From the NCBI RefSeq assembly GCF_000971155.1, contig NZ_BBLX01000001.1, forward strand, positions 227,879-291,878: DNA of 64,000 bases, written 5' to 3'. The translations under genes and the position numbers were made by a program. Below the pieces are notes generated by a model. That model was not told the DNA's origin. It saw nothing but the letters and a program-made list of their open reading frames with translations, and ran no database searches. The stretch comes from Demequina maris (GTDB lineage: Bacteria > Actinomycetota > Actinomycetes > Actinomycetales > Demequinaceae). Shown piece after piece: positions 8,234 to 16,927 of this stretch (position 1 is the first letter of the stretch; the number at the start of each line of letters is the position of its first letter).

Positions 8234-9582
8234 TGAGCATCGTCGAGAAGGCCTACTACTCCCCCGCCGGACGCAAGGTCGCGGCCAAGGCGGGCCTCGC
8301 CGAGCCGCCGCGCCTGCGCCGCGGGCGCGAGTTCCCGCACGGCCCGATCGTGCTGGCACCGCTCGGGTCGTCGAATCTCGTCGCCGACGCGCTCACGCTC
8401 CTCGGCCGCGCCCACGAGGCGCCGGTGGTCGACGCGGGCGCGGACGCGCCGGGCTACGGGGACCGGATCGGCGCCCTGGTCGTCGACGCGACGGACGTGG
8501 GCACCGTGGCCGAGCTGGAGGGCCTGCGCGCCGTGCTGCGCCCGGCCGTCCGCGGCATCGAGCGCTCGGGCCGCATCGTCCTCATCGCGCGTCCCTCAAC
8601 CGGCCGCGGCTGGGAGGCCGACGCCGTGGCCCGCGCCCTCGACGGGATCAACCGCACCGTGGCGAAGGAGCTGCGCGGCGGCGCGACGGCGACGCTGATC
8701 TACGCCCACGAGGGCGTCGAGGCCGGCGACCTCGTGTCGACGCTCGGCTTCGTGCTCCAGGGCCGCTCGGCCTTCGTCGACGGGCAGTCGTGGCACATCC
8801 GGCACGGCGGCGCCACCGTCGAGCGCCTCGCCGACCGCCCGCTCGAGGGCCGCGTGTGCGTCGTCACCGGCGCCGCTCGCGGCATCGGCGCGGCCATCGC
8901 CCGCACGCTCGCGCGCGACGGCGCCACCGTCGTCGCCGTCGACATCCCCGCGGCGGGCGAGTCGCTCGCCGCCGTCGCCAACGAGATCGGCGGCACCGCG
9001 CTGCAGCTCGACATCACGGCGCACGACGCGGGCGCCCGGATCGCGGAGCACGTCGCCGCGCGCGGCGCCCGGATCCACGCGATGGTGCACAACGCCGGCA
9101 TCACGCGCGACAAGATGCTGGTCAACACGGATGCGGCGCGCTGGGCCTCGGTGCTCGACGTCAACCTCGCGGCCGAGATGCGCATCAACGCGGTGCTGCT
9201 CGACCCCGACGTCGCGGGCGGCATGGCCGACGACGGCCGCATCGTCGGCGTCGCGTCGACCTCGGGCCTCGCCGGCAACAAGGGCCAGACCAACTATGCG
9301 GCCTCGAAGGCGGGCGTCGCCGGGCTCGTGGCCGCGATGGCGCCCGACCTCGCCGAGCGCGGCATCACCGCGAACGCGGTGGCGCCCGGGTTCATCGAGA
9401 CCGAGATGACGGCGCGCATCCCCTTCGTGCAGCGCGAGATCTTCCGCCGCGTCAACAGCCTCAACCAGGGCGGTCAGCCCATCGACGTCGCCGAGACCAT
9501 CGGCTACCTCGTCGACCCGGCGTCGCAGGGCGTGACGGGCCAGGTCGTCCGGGTGTGCGGGCAGAACATGGTGGGTGCCTGA
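8233..9582 (+). CDS. High-molecular-weight 3-oxoacyl reductase, FabG4-like SDR
   Basis: At 449 residues it is about 200 longer than ordinary FabG. The N-terminal half (about 1-200) is a flavodoxin-like, non-catalytic domain. The C-terminal half is a classical SDR with TGAARGIG cofactor loop, NAG in VHNAGITRD, a Ser near VASTSG, and YAASK catalytic Tyr and Lys. This two-domain layout is that of mycobacterial FabG4 (HMwFabG), an NADH-dependent 3-ketoacyl-CoA reductase. Translation is coupled to the thiolase (TGATG) and to the following MaoC gene (1-base overlap). In beta-oxidation it would run as the 3-hydroxyacyl-CoA dehydrogenase. Confidence 0.9.
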   Translation: MSIVEKAYYSPAGRKVAAKAGLAEPPRLRRGREFPHGPIVLAPLGSSNLVADALTLLGRAHEAPVVDAGADAPGYGDRIGALVVDATDVGTVAELEGLRAVLRPAVRGIERSGRIVLIARPSTGRGWEADAVARALDGINRTVAKELRGGATATLIYAHEGVEAGDLVSTLGFVLQGRSAFVDGQSWHIRHGGATVERLADRPLEGRVCVVTGAARGIGAAIARTLARDGATVVAVDIPAAGESLAAVANEIGGTALQLDITAHDAGARIAEHVAARGARIHAMVHNAGITRDKMLVNTDAARWASVLDVNLAAEMRINAVLLDPDVAGGMADDGRIVGVASTSGLAGNKGQTNYAASKAGVAGLVAAMAPDLAERGITANAVAPGFIETEMTARIPFVQREIFRRVNSLNQGGQPIDVAETIGYLVDPASQGVTGQVVRVCGQNMVGA

Positions 9583-10439
9583 TGGCGCGCGACGTCGAGA
9601 CGTTCGAGGCGCTGCCCGCCATGGGCGCCGCGTTCGCGCGGGCGCTCGTGCCGAGCCGCGCCACCGAGGCGCGGATCCCCGGGCACGCGGTGCGCGTCGA
9701 CGGCGTGGCCCAGGACCTGGACCGCTTCGCCGACTACGCGCGGGTGTGCGGCTTCACCCTGCGCGACGCCGTGCCGGCGACCTGGATCCACGTGCTGACG
9801 TTCCCCCTGCATGTGGCGCTGCTGGGCGACCGTCGGTCGTCGGTGCGGCTCGTCGGCGCGGTGCACGCGACCAACACGATGACGATGCGCCGGAGCGTGG
9901 GCGTCGGCGAGCGGCTGTCGCTGGAGGTGCACGCCGACAATCTGCGCCCCCACGCGCGCGGCGCGATGCTGGACCTCGTCGGCCGCGCCGAGGTCGAGGG
10001 CGAGACCGTGTGGGAGGGCGTCTCCACGTACCTCGCCACGGGCATGACGGCGCCCGGCGAGGCCGCCGCCGTCGAGCGCGAGCCGTGGGAGCCCGTCCAG
10101 CCGATCGCCCGCTGGCGCCTGCCCGCGGACCTGGGCCGCAGCTACCGCCGCGTGTCCCAGGACCCGAACCTCATCCACACGAGCCGGGTCGCGGCGCGCG
10201 CGTTCGGCTTCGCGCGGCCGATCATCCACGGCATGTGGACCCACGCCCGCGCGCTGGCCGCGGTCGAGGGGCGGCTGCCCGAGGCGCACCGCGCCGACGT
10301 GGCCTTCCTCAAGCCCATCCTGCTGCCCGCTACCGTGGGCCTTGCGGTATCCCCCAACGTTGAGGGCCTCCGCTTGGCGGTGACCACCAAGGACGGTGCG
10401 AAACCCCACGTACTGATGGACGTCGGCCCCGCGCGTTGA
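9582..10439 (+). CDS. MaoC-like (R)-specific 2-enoyl-CoA/3-hydroxyacyl hydratase, HtdX-like
   Basis: The 285-residue protein is a tandem hotdog-fold dehydratase. The hydratase motif is clear in the C-terminal repeat: SQDPNLIHTSRVAARAFGF then IIHGMWTHA, containing the catalytic Asp and His of the D-x-N-x-x-H pattern. The N-terminal repeat is degenerate, as usual for two-hotdog enzymes. The start overlaps the FabG4-like stop by one base, so thiolase, reductase and hydratase form one translationally coupled unit giving steps 2 to 4 of a beta-oxidation spiral through the R-isomer. Confidence 0.87.
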   Translation: MARDVETFEALPAMGAAFARALVPSRATEARIPGHAVRVDGVAQDLDRFADYARVCGFTLRDAVPATWIHVLTFPLHVALLGDRRSSVRLVGAVHATNTMTMRRSVGVGERLSLEVHADNLRPHARGAMLDLVGRAEVEGETVWEGVSTYLATGMTAPGEAAAVEREPWEPVQPIARWRLPADLGRSYRRVSQDPNLIHTSRVAARAFGFARPIIHGMWTHARALAAVEGRLPEAHRADVAFLKPILLPATVGLAVSPNVEGLRLAVTTKDGAKPHVLMDVGPAR

Positions 10440-10513
10440 TTGGCGCGGGCCCGCGCCCGGATGCCACGATGCAGCCCAGCACCATCCACCCATCGATGAG
10501 GATGACACTCCCC

Positions 10514-12253
10514 ATGGCTTCTCAGCTCCCCCCGGCCTACGACCCCGTCAACGGCGACGAGCGTCCCTGGTACCGCTACTACGGCCCGGGCGTGCCGCAC
10601 GCGATCGAGCCGGCCCACGAGGCCTCGCTCGGCGAGATGGTCGCGGAGGCCGCGCGCAACCACGGCGACAAGGTGGCCTTCTCCAACCTCGGCGGCACGC
10701 TGACGTTCCGCGACGTCGACCGCCTGGCGACGCGCTTCGCCGCGTTCCTCCAGCACGACCTCGGCCTGGTCAAGGGCGACCGCATCGTCATCCAGATGCC
10801 GAACCTGCTGCAGTACCCGGTCGCGCTCTACGGCGCGCTCCGCGCGGGCCTCATCGTCGTCAACGCCAACCCGCTGTACACCGCGCGCGAGATGGAGGGC
10901 GTGTTCCGCGACGCCGAGCCCAAGGCGATCGTGGTCCTCGCCAACTTCGCGGACAAGGTCGCGGAGATCGTCGCCGACACCACGATCGAGCACGTGATCG
11001 TCACCCAGGTCGGCGACCTGCTCAAGCAGCCCAAGCGGGCGATCACCAACTTCGTCGCCGCCAAGGTGAAGAAGATGGTGCCGGACTACGACCTCCCGCA
11101 GGCCATCCCCTTCACCAAGGCGATGGCGGCCGGCGCGCACGAGCGCCTCACCGACCCCGGCCTGACCCACGACGACGTCGCGTTCCTGCAGTACACGGGC
11201 GGCACGACGGGCGGCGGCGCCAAGGCCGCCGTGCTCACGCACGGCAACCTGCTGGCCAACCAGGACCAGTTCATGGCGCAGATCCGCAACACGCTCGGCG
11301 AGGAGCGCCAGTCGGTCATCATCGCCGCGCTGCCGCTGTACCACGTGTTCTCCCTGACGGTGAACTGCATCGGCTTCTTCCGCTTCGGCTCCCACAACGT
11401 GCTCATCACCAACCCGCGCGACCTCGGCGGCTTCGTCAAGACGCTCGGCGCGGTCAAGCCCGACGGCCTCATCCTCGTGAGCACGCTTGCCGGCGCCCTC
11501 CTCGACGCCGACGGCTTCAAGGACATCGACTTCGGGCGCCTGCGCCTCACGGTCGGCGGCGGCATGGCGGTGCGCTCCTCGGTCTCCGACCGCTGGAAGG
11601 CCGTCACCGGTCACGACATCACCGAGGGCTACGGCCTCACCGAGGCGTCGCCCGTGGTGAGCGTCAACCCCACCCACGTGCCCCCGCGCATCGGCACCAT
11701 CGGCGTGCCGCTGCCGTCGACCGACGTCCGCATCGTCGACGACGAGGCGAGGCCGCTGCCCCTAGGCGAGCGCGGCGAGCTCGCGGTCCGCGGCCCGCAG
11801 GTGATGCAGGGCTACTGGAACAACGAGGCCGAGACGCGTCGCGTCCTCACCGAGGACGGCTGGCTGCTCACGGGCGACGTCGCCATCGAGGACGAGGACG
11901 GCTTCTTCCGGATCGTCGACCGCAAGAAGGAGATCATCGTCTGCGGCGGCTTCAACGTGTACCCCGGCGAGATCGAGGACGCGGCCATGCTGCACCCGGG
12001 CGTCGTCGAGGCGGGCGCGATCCCGATCCCGAACGAGCACTCGGGCGAGGTGCCCAAGCTGTTCGTGGTGCGCCGCGACGACTCCCTCGACGAGGCGACG
12101 CTCCGCGCGTTCCTCAAGGAGAGCCTCACCGGCTACAAGCGCCCGCGCGAGATCGAGTTCATCGACGTGCTGCCCAAGAACAACGTGGGCAAGGTGCTGC
12201 GCCGCGAGCTGCGCGAGCTGGAGGCGTCCCGCCACGAGGGCGCCGACGCCTGA
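10514..12253 (+). CDS. fadD: Long-chain fatty acyl-CoA ligase (AMP-forming)
   Basis: The 579-residue ANL-superfamily enzyme activates fatty acids to acyl-AMP and then acyl-CoA, feeding the upstream block. Motifs in order: P-loop-like YTGGTTGGGAKAAVLTH, adenine-binding GYGLTEASPV, the hinge region GDVAIEDEDGFFRIVDRKKE with GGFNVYPGEIED, and the C-terminal catalytic lysine in PKNNVGKVLRREL. The extra glycine-rich stretch in the P-loop (TTGGGAK where TTGVPK is usual) is mildly unusual. The start is uncertain: ATG at 10514 with GAGG 12 bases upstream is chosen; in-frame ATGs at 10496 and 10502 also exist. It is 74 bases after the hydratase and is probably co-regulated. Confidence 0.92.
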   Translation: MASQLPPAYDPVNGDERPWYRYYGPGVPHAIEPAHEASLGEMVAEAARNHGDKVAFSNLGGTLTFRDVDRLATRFAAFLQHDLGLVKGDRIVIQMPNLLQYPVALYGALRAGLIVVNANPLYTAREMEGVFRDAEPKAIVVLANFADKVAEIVADTTIEHVIVTQVGDLLKQPKRAITNFVAAKVKKMVPDYDLPQAIPFTKAMAAGAHERLTDPGLTHDDVAFLQYTGGTTGGGAKAAVLTHGNLLANQDQFMAQIRNTLGEERQSVIIAALPLYHVFSLTVNCIGFFRFGSHNVLITNPRDLGGFVKTLGAVKPDGLILVSTLAGALLDADGFKDIDFGRLRLTVGGGMAVRSSVSDRWKAVTGHDITEGYGLTEASPVVSVNPTHVPPRIGTIGVPLPSTDVRIVDDEARPLPLGERGELAVRGPQVMQGYWNNEAETRRVLTEDGWLLTGDVAIEDEDGFFRIVDRKKEIIVCGGFNVYPGEIEDAAMLHPGVVEAGAIPIPNEHSGEVPKLFVVRRDDSLDEATLRAFLKESLTGYKRPREIEFIDVLPKNNVGKVLRRELRELEASRHEGADA

Positions 12254-12278
12254 CGCCCGCTGTGGCACGATCGTCGGC

Positions 12279-13196
12279 GTGACCCCGGCCCTCCCCGTCC
12301 CGCTCGCGTCCGCGGTGGACGATGCGCGGGAGGCGCCGGCGGGCCGCGTCACCGAGGTCTACCCGGCGCTCGCCACGGTGGATCCCGCGCTGCTCGCGGC
12401 GGCGTGGCAGCCGCTCGACGGACCGCCGACGGCCGCTGGGCACGTCGAGGCCCGCTTCATCCTCATGTCGGTGGCGAAGGCCTTCGTGCTCGCCCTGGCG
12501 GTGGACGCGGCCGGCGCGGACCGCGTGCTGTCCCTCACCGGGATGCGGTCCACCGGCCGCGCGTTCAACGACCCGGCCGCCATCACGGACGATCCGGGCG
12601 GGCGCACGAACCCGATGGTGAACCCGGGCGCGATCACGGCGGCGAGCCTGCTCGGCAATGGCGACGTGCGCGCGGGCGAGGCCGCCATCCGCGACGGGCT
12701 GTCCGCGTTCGCGGGGCGGCCCCTCGCCGCCGACGCCGTCATGGTCGAGGCCATCCGCGCCACGAACCAGCGGAACCGGGTGCTCGCGGGGCTGCTCGCC
12801 GAGCGGGAGCTGCTCGGGTGCGGTCTCGAGGACGCGCTGCACCTCTACACGTACCAGTCGTGCCTCGGCGTCACGGTCGGGGACCTCGCCCGCATGGGAG
12901 CGGTGCTCGCCGCGGAGGGCACGGACCCGGTCGGCGGCGACCGCGTCGTGAGCCGGGAGGCGGCCCGCGTGGCGGTCGACGCGATGGCCCTCGCGGGCCT
13001 GTACGAGGCGACCTCGGGGTGGATGGCGACCGCGGCCCTGCCCGCCAAGAGCGGGATCGCGGGCGGCCTCGTGATGGTGGCCCCCGGCGCGGGCGCGCTC
13101 GCGGCCTACTCCCCCGGGCTCGACGACGCGGGGAACCCGGTGCGCGCCCAGGTGGTCGCCAGGACCGTCGCGGCGAGCCTCGCGGCCCGCGCCTGA
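12279..13196 (+). CDS. glsA: Glutaminase (serine-dependent, GlsA family)
   Basis: The 305-residue protein should hydrolyse L-glutamine to glutamate and ammonia. The beta-lactamase-like catalytic Ser-x-x-Lys is S64-V-A-K67 in ILMSVAKAF. Other family motifs are recognisable: TNPMVNPGAI, NQRNRVLAGLLAE, YTYQSCLGVTVGDLARMGAVLA and the C-terminal KSGIAGGLVMVAPG. The GTG at 12279 has no clear ribosome site and lies 7 bases after a CACGAT element, so it may be leaderless. The gene ends one base before the convergent TetR gene. Downstream amidase and agmatine deiminase suggest a local theme of amide and amine nitrogen release. Confidence 0.88.
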   Translation: MTPALPVPLASAVDDAREAPAGRVTEVYPALATVDPALLAAAWQPLDGPPTAAGHVEARFILMSVAKAFVLALAVDAAGADRVLSLTGMRSTGRAFNDPAAITDDPGGRTNPMVNPGAITAASLLGNGDVRAGEAAIRDGLSAFAGRPLAADAVMVEAIRATNQRNRVLAGLLAERELLGCGLEDALHLYTYQSCLGVTVGDLARMGAVLAAEGTDPVGGDRVVSREAARVAVDAMALAGLYEATSGWMATAALPAKSGIAGGLVMVAPGAGALAAYSPGLDDAGNPVRAQVVARTVAASLAARA

Positions 13197-13197
13197 T

Positions 13198-13800
13198 TCA
13201 GCCGAGCGCCCCGGCGCCCAGCCCGAGCAGCGCCTCGAGCGAGCGCAGCAGCAGCGGCGCGTGGTCGGCCCGGTCACGCCAGCCCGCGAGGGCGTGCGCG
13301 TTGACGCCGTCGATCATCCCGAGCAGGGTCCTGGCCGCCGGCGCCGGGTCCCGCACGCCCGCATCGGCGAGCGGACGCTCGAGCAGCGCCTGCCACGCGT
13401 CCATCTCGGCGCGCACGGCGCGCGCGAGCTCGGCGTTGGCGGGCGAGCCCGCCCACGCCTGCACCCACACGAGGGTGACGGCGTCGCGGCTGCCGTCGGT
13501 CAACGTCCGCACGAGCGCGACCACGCCGTCCAGCCCCGGCCCGGCGTCGCGCACCACGGCCTCCACCTCGTCGCGCTCGCGCGCGGAGATCCCGGTGAAC
13601 ACCTCGGCGACGAGCGCGTCCATGCCGTCGACATAGTGTGCGACCAGGCCCGAGGCGACCCCGGCGCGCAGGCCCACCCGCCGCAGCGTGAGCGACGCGA
13701 GGCCCTCGGACAGCGCGAGCTCGGTGGCGGCCGCGAGGATCGCGGCCCTGCGCTCGGGTCCGGCGAGCCGGGTCGTCGCGGCGGGAGTCGTTGACGGCAT
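13198..13800 (-). CDS. TetR family regulator, divergent from the amidase
   Basis: The 200-residue protein has an HTH segment TLRRVGLRAGVASGLVAHYVDGMDAL and an all-helical C-terminal domain similar to the BetI/TetR_C_6 type. The longer open frame is trimmed to the ATG at 13800, which leaves the palindrome at 13829-13844 intergenic. A CAGAAT element ends 7 bases before this ATG, which suggests a leaderless message. It is divergent from the amidase-agmatine deiminase pair and so likely their repressor; the effector is unknown. Confidence 0.85.
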   Translation of the reverse strand: MPSTTPAATTRLAGPERRAAILAAATELALSEGLASLTLRRVGLRAGVASGLVAHYVDGMDALVAEVFTGISARERDEVEAVVRDAGPGLDGVVALVRTLTDGSRDAVTLVWVQAWAGSPANAELARAVRAEMDAWQALLERPLADAGVRDPAPAARTLLGMIDGVNAHALAGWRDRADHAPLLLRSLEALLGLGAGALG

Positions 13801-13828
13801 GGGCACGATTCTGTAGCGTCTCGCCCAA

Positions 13829-13844
13829 TTGATCAACCGATCAA
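13829..13844. promoter_or_regulatory. TTGATC-AACC-GATCAA operator, TetR/amidase intergenic
   Basis: A perfect 6-bp inverted repeat with a 4-base spacer, in the only AT-rich stretch between the divergent TetR (start 13800) and amidase (start 13883) genes. Its size and position fit a TetR-family dimer site controlling both genes; binding is inferred. Confidence 0.7.
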
Positions 13845-13882
13845 CTCGGTGGGTCGGGAAGCATCGGACGTGAGGAGACCGG

Positions 13883-15613
13883 GTGTTCGACGTCGTCGAG
13901 GCCAGCATCGCCGACCTGCGCGCCGCGCTCGAGGACGGGAGCGCCACCGCCGTCGACCTGGTCCGCGCCTACGAGGCGCGGGCCGCGGCCTACGACGCGC
14001 CCGGCACCGCGACGGCCCTCAATGCCATCGTGGTGCGCAACCCCGACGCGCTCACGGAGGCGGAGGCCTCGGACGCCCGCCGCGCGGCGGGCGCCACGCT
14101 CGGACCGCTCGACGGCATCCCGTACACCGCGAAGGACTCCTACCTGGTGCGGGGGCTCACGGCCGCCTCGGGCAGCCCCGCGTTCGCCGACCTCGTCGCG
14201 CAGCGCGACGCCTTCACGATCGGGCGCCTGCGCGCCGCGGGAGCGATCTGCCTGGGGCTGACCAACATGCCCCCCATGGCGAACGGCGGCATGCAGCGCG
14301 GCCTCTACGGCCGCGCCGAGAGCCCCTACAACGCTGGCTTCCTCACCGCACCGTTCGCCTCGGGCTCGTCGAACGGCTCGGGCACCGCGACGGCGGCCAG
14401 CATGGGCGCGTTCGGGCTCGGCGAGGAGACGTGGTCCAGCGGGCGCGGCCCGGCCTCCCACAACGCGCTGTGCGCGTACACGCCGTCGCGCGGCGTGGTC
14501 TCGGTGCGCGGCAACTGGCCGCTCGTGCCCACGATGGACGTGGTCGTGCCCCACACCCGCACGATGGCCGACCTGCTCGAGGTGCTCGACGTCGTCGTCG
14601 CCGACGACCCGGAGACCCGCGGCGACCTGTGGCGCGCTCAGCCGTGGGTCGACCTGCCCCGCGCCTCGGAGGTCCGCCCCGACCGTTACCCCGCGCTCGC
14701 CCCGGCGAACCCGGCCGCCGCGCTCGCCGGGCTGACGCTCGGCGTGCCCCGGATGTACGTGAATGCCGACCCGGAGGCCGGCACCGCATCGTCCCCGGGC
14801 ATCGGCGGCCCCACCGGCGCGCGCATCGTCACGCATCCGGACGTCATCGCGCTGTGGGAGCGTGCGCGGGCGGACCTGGAGGCGGCCGGCGCGACGGTGG
14901 TCGAGGTGGACCTGCCGATGGTGTCGCGCTACGAGGGCGACCGGCCCGGCTCCCCCACCATCCGCGACCGCGCCGAGCTGCCGCCGGGCTTCCTCGCCCG
15001 CGAGATCCTCGACCTGTCCGCGTGGGCGTGGGAGGACTTCCTCGATGCGAACGGCGACCCGGCGCTGCGCACCCTCGCCGATGTCGACGGCGCGACGATC
15101 TTCCCCGCGCCCCCGGGCGCCCTTCCCGACCGGTACGACGGCTTCGACGACGACATCGCCGACTACCCCGCGTGGGTGCGCGCGCACCCGGGCACCCGGC
15201 TCGAGGGCATCCCGACGCTCGCCGAGGGCCTCGCGGGCCTCGAGGCGATCCGCGAGGCCGACCTCGAGGACTGGTTGGACGGCCTCGGGCTCGCCGCGCT
15301 CGTGTTCCCCGCGGTCGCGGACGTGGCGCGCGCGGACATGGACGTCAACCCGTCGTCGGCCGACGACGGCTGGCGCAACGGCGTGTGGATCGCGAACGGC
15401 AACCTCGCGATCCGCCACCTCGGCGTGCCGACCGTCACCGTCCCCATGGGCACGATGCGCTCCTCCGGGATGCCCGTCGGGCTCACGTTCGCGGGGCGCG
15501 CGTACGACGACAGCGCGCTGCTGCGCCTGGGCTGCGCGTTCGAGGCTCTCGCGCCCCGCCGCGTGGCGCCGCCCCGCACCCCCCGACTGCCCGAGCCCGA
15601 GGAGGCACGATGA
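13883..15613 (+). CDS. Amidase signature family hydrolase
   Basis: The 576-residue enzyme of the Ser-cisSer-Lys amidase family hydrolyses C-N bonds of amides. The catalytic Lys is K84 in YTAKDSYL. The Ser/Gly-rich signature lies at about 159-192 (SGSSNGSGTA, then GEETWSSGRGPAS), giving S186 as the likely nucleophile and a serine of GSSNGSG as the cis-Ser. The nucleophile segment deviates from the usual D-T-G-G-S-I-R, so substrate specificity may be unusual. The GTG start is 5 bases after GAGGAG. The 3' end overlaps the agmatine deiminase start (ATGA). The pair may process an amide-linked polyamine derivative; that is inference. Confidence 0.87.
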   Translation: MFDVVEASIADLRAALEDGSATAVDLVRAYEARAAAYDAPGTATALNAIVVRNPDALTEAEASDARRAAGATLGPLDGIPYTAKDSYLVRGLTAASGSPAFADLVAQRDAFTIGRLRAAGAICLGLTNMPPMANGGMQRGLYGRAESPYNAGFLTAPFASGSSNGSGTATAASMGAFGLGEETWSSGRGPASHNALCAYTPSRGVVSVRGNWPLVPTMDVVVPHTRTMADLLEVLDVVVADDPETRGDLWRAQPWVDLPRASEVRPDRYPALAPANPAAALAGLTLGVPRMYVNADPEAGTASSPGIGGPTGARIVTHPDVIALWERARADLEAAGATVVEVDLPMVSRYEGDRPGSPTIRDRAELPPGFLAREILDLSAWAWEDFLDANGDPALRTLADVDGATIFPAPPGALPDRYDGFDDDIADYPAWVRAHPGTRLEGIPTLAEGLAGLEAIREADLEDWLDGLGLAALVFPAVADVARADMDVNPSSADDGWRNGVWIANGNLAIRHLGVPTVTVPMGTMRSSGMPVGLTFAGRAYDDSALLRLGCAFEALAPRRVAPPRTPRLPEPEEAR

Positions 15614-16632
15614 CCCGCCGCATGCCCGCCGAGTGGGAGCCGCACTCGCGCTCCTGGATGTCCTGGCCCAGCGCCGGCTACCTGCTCGAGGAGGGCGGCG
15701 GCGATCCCGAGGAGGCGCTGCGCGCGTGGTCGCAGGTCGCGAATGCGGTCGTCGCGCGGGAGCCCCTGACGATGCTCGTGTCGCCCGAGGCGGTCGACGT
15801 CGCCCGCGCGTGGCTGGACCCGCGCATCGTGCTGCTCGAGGTGCCCTTGGACGACGCATGGTTCCGGGACGCCGGGCCGACCTTCGTCGTCGACGACGGC
15901 GCGCTCGCCGGTGTCGACTGGGTGTTCAACGGCTGGGGCGCGCAGGACTGGGCGACCTGGGACAAGGACGCGCTCGCCGCGCGGGCCGCGCTCGCGTCGG
16001 CGGGCGTGCCGCGGATCGCGAGCGAGCTGGTCAACGAGGGCGGCGGCATCCACACCGACGGCCGCGGCACCTTCCTGGTCACGGAGACCGTGCAGCTCGA
16101 TCCGGGCCGCAACCCCGGGTGGACGCACGCGCAGGTCGAGGACGAGCTCGCCCGCACCGTGGGCGCCCGCAAGGTCATCTGGCTGCCGCGCGGCCTCACG
16201 CGCGACTCGGAGCGCTACGGCACGCGCGGCCACGTCGACATCGTCGCGTGCTTCACGCCCGGCGGCCAGGTGCTGGTGCACGACCAGCGCGACCCCGCGC
16301 ATCCGGACCACGAGGTCTCGGCGCAGGTCCGCGAGGTGCTCGCGGCGGCCACGGACGCGGACGGGCGCCCGCTCGAGCTCGTCCCGATCCCGGCGCCGGC
16401 CACGCTGCGCGACGACGAGGGCTGGGTCGACTGGTCGTACGTCAACCACTACGTGCTCAACGGCGCCGTCGTCGCGTGCGTGTTCGACGACCCGCACGAC
16501 TCCGAGGCGCTCGAGGTGCTGGCCGCGGCCTACCCGGGCCGCGAGATCGTGCCGGTGGACGCCCGCCCGATCTTCGACCGCGGCGGCGGCATCCACTGCA
16601 TCACGCAGCAGCAGCCCGCGATCGAGGCCTGA
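15610..16632 (+). CDS. aguA: Agmatine deiminase (peptidyl-arginine deiminase family)
   Basis: The 340-residue guanidine-modifying enzyme converts agmatine to N-carbamoylputrescine and ammonia. Family motifs present: WFRDAGPTF (substrate Asp), ELVNEGGGIHTDG, GTRGHVDIV (catalytic His and Asp) and the C-terminal nucleophile region GGGIHCITQQQP with the catalytic cysteine at about C330. It is coupled to the amidase by a 4-bp overlap. No carbamoylputrescine amidase (nitrilase type, AguB) is in the window; whether the upstream amidase substitutes for it is an open question. Confidence 0.93.
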   Translation: MTRRMPAEWEPHSRSWMSWPSAGYLLEEGGGDPEEALRAWSQVANAVVAREPLTMLVSPEAVDVARAWLDPRIVLLEVPLDDAWFRDAGPTFVVDDGALAGVDWVFNGWGAQDWATWDKDALAARAALASAGVPRIASELVNEGGGIHTDGRGTFLVTETVQLDPGRNPGWTHAQVEDELARTVGARKVIWLPRGLTRDSERYGTRGHVDIVACFTPGGQVLVHDQRDPAHPDHEVSAQVREVLAAATDADGRPLELVPIPAPATLRDDEGWVDWSYVNHYVLNGAVVACVFDDPHDSEALEVLAAAYPGREIVPVDARPIFDRGGGIHCITQQQPAIEA

Positions 16633-16653
16633 GCCGTACACCCTGCCGTTCCC

Positions 16654-16829
16654 CTCGGCGTTTTCATGCACTTTGCACGCGTGGAGGCGCATCCCGCGGA
16701 TGCAACGCCGGGGCACAGCCGCCGGCGCCTTGCGAAAACCCTGCTAGATCGACGGCCGCCCTCCCGTCATTAGGCGGCTGAGCAGCGAACCGCCCGCGCC
16801 CCGCGCCGCAACTGCATGAAAACGCCGAG
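16654..16829. repeat. 17-bp perfect inverted repeat bounding a 142-base interior
   Basis: CTCGGCGTTTTCATGCA at 16654-16670 reappears as its exact complement at 16813-16829. The interior holds smaller hairpins, such as GCATCC-CGC-GGATGC near 16689-16703 and GCCGCC/GGCGGC further on. No open frame or target duplication is evident. The whole 16633-16927 gap contains nothing else recognisable apart from a GGGGGA ribosome site before the ATG at 16928. It could be a MITE-like remnant or a structured RNA. Confidence 0.6.
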
Positions 16830-16927
16830 CGTGCGAGTACGCGACACGGCGGCCTGGCTTCTTCGAACAAGGCACGAGCGTTGATACAACGGGATCAGCT
16901 GAGCGGGTCGTTCAAGGGGGATCGATC

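Noticed and set aside
16654-16829. Insertion-sequence ends
   Set aside because: No transposase frame lies between the repeats and the flanks show no target duplication.
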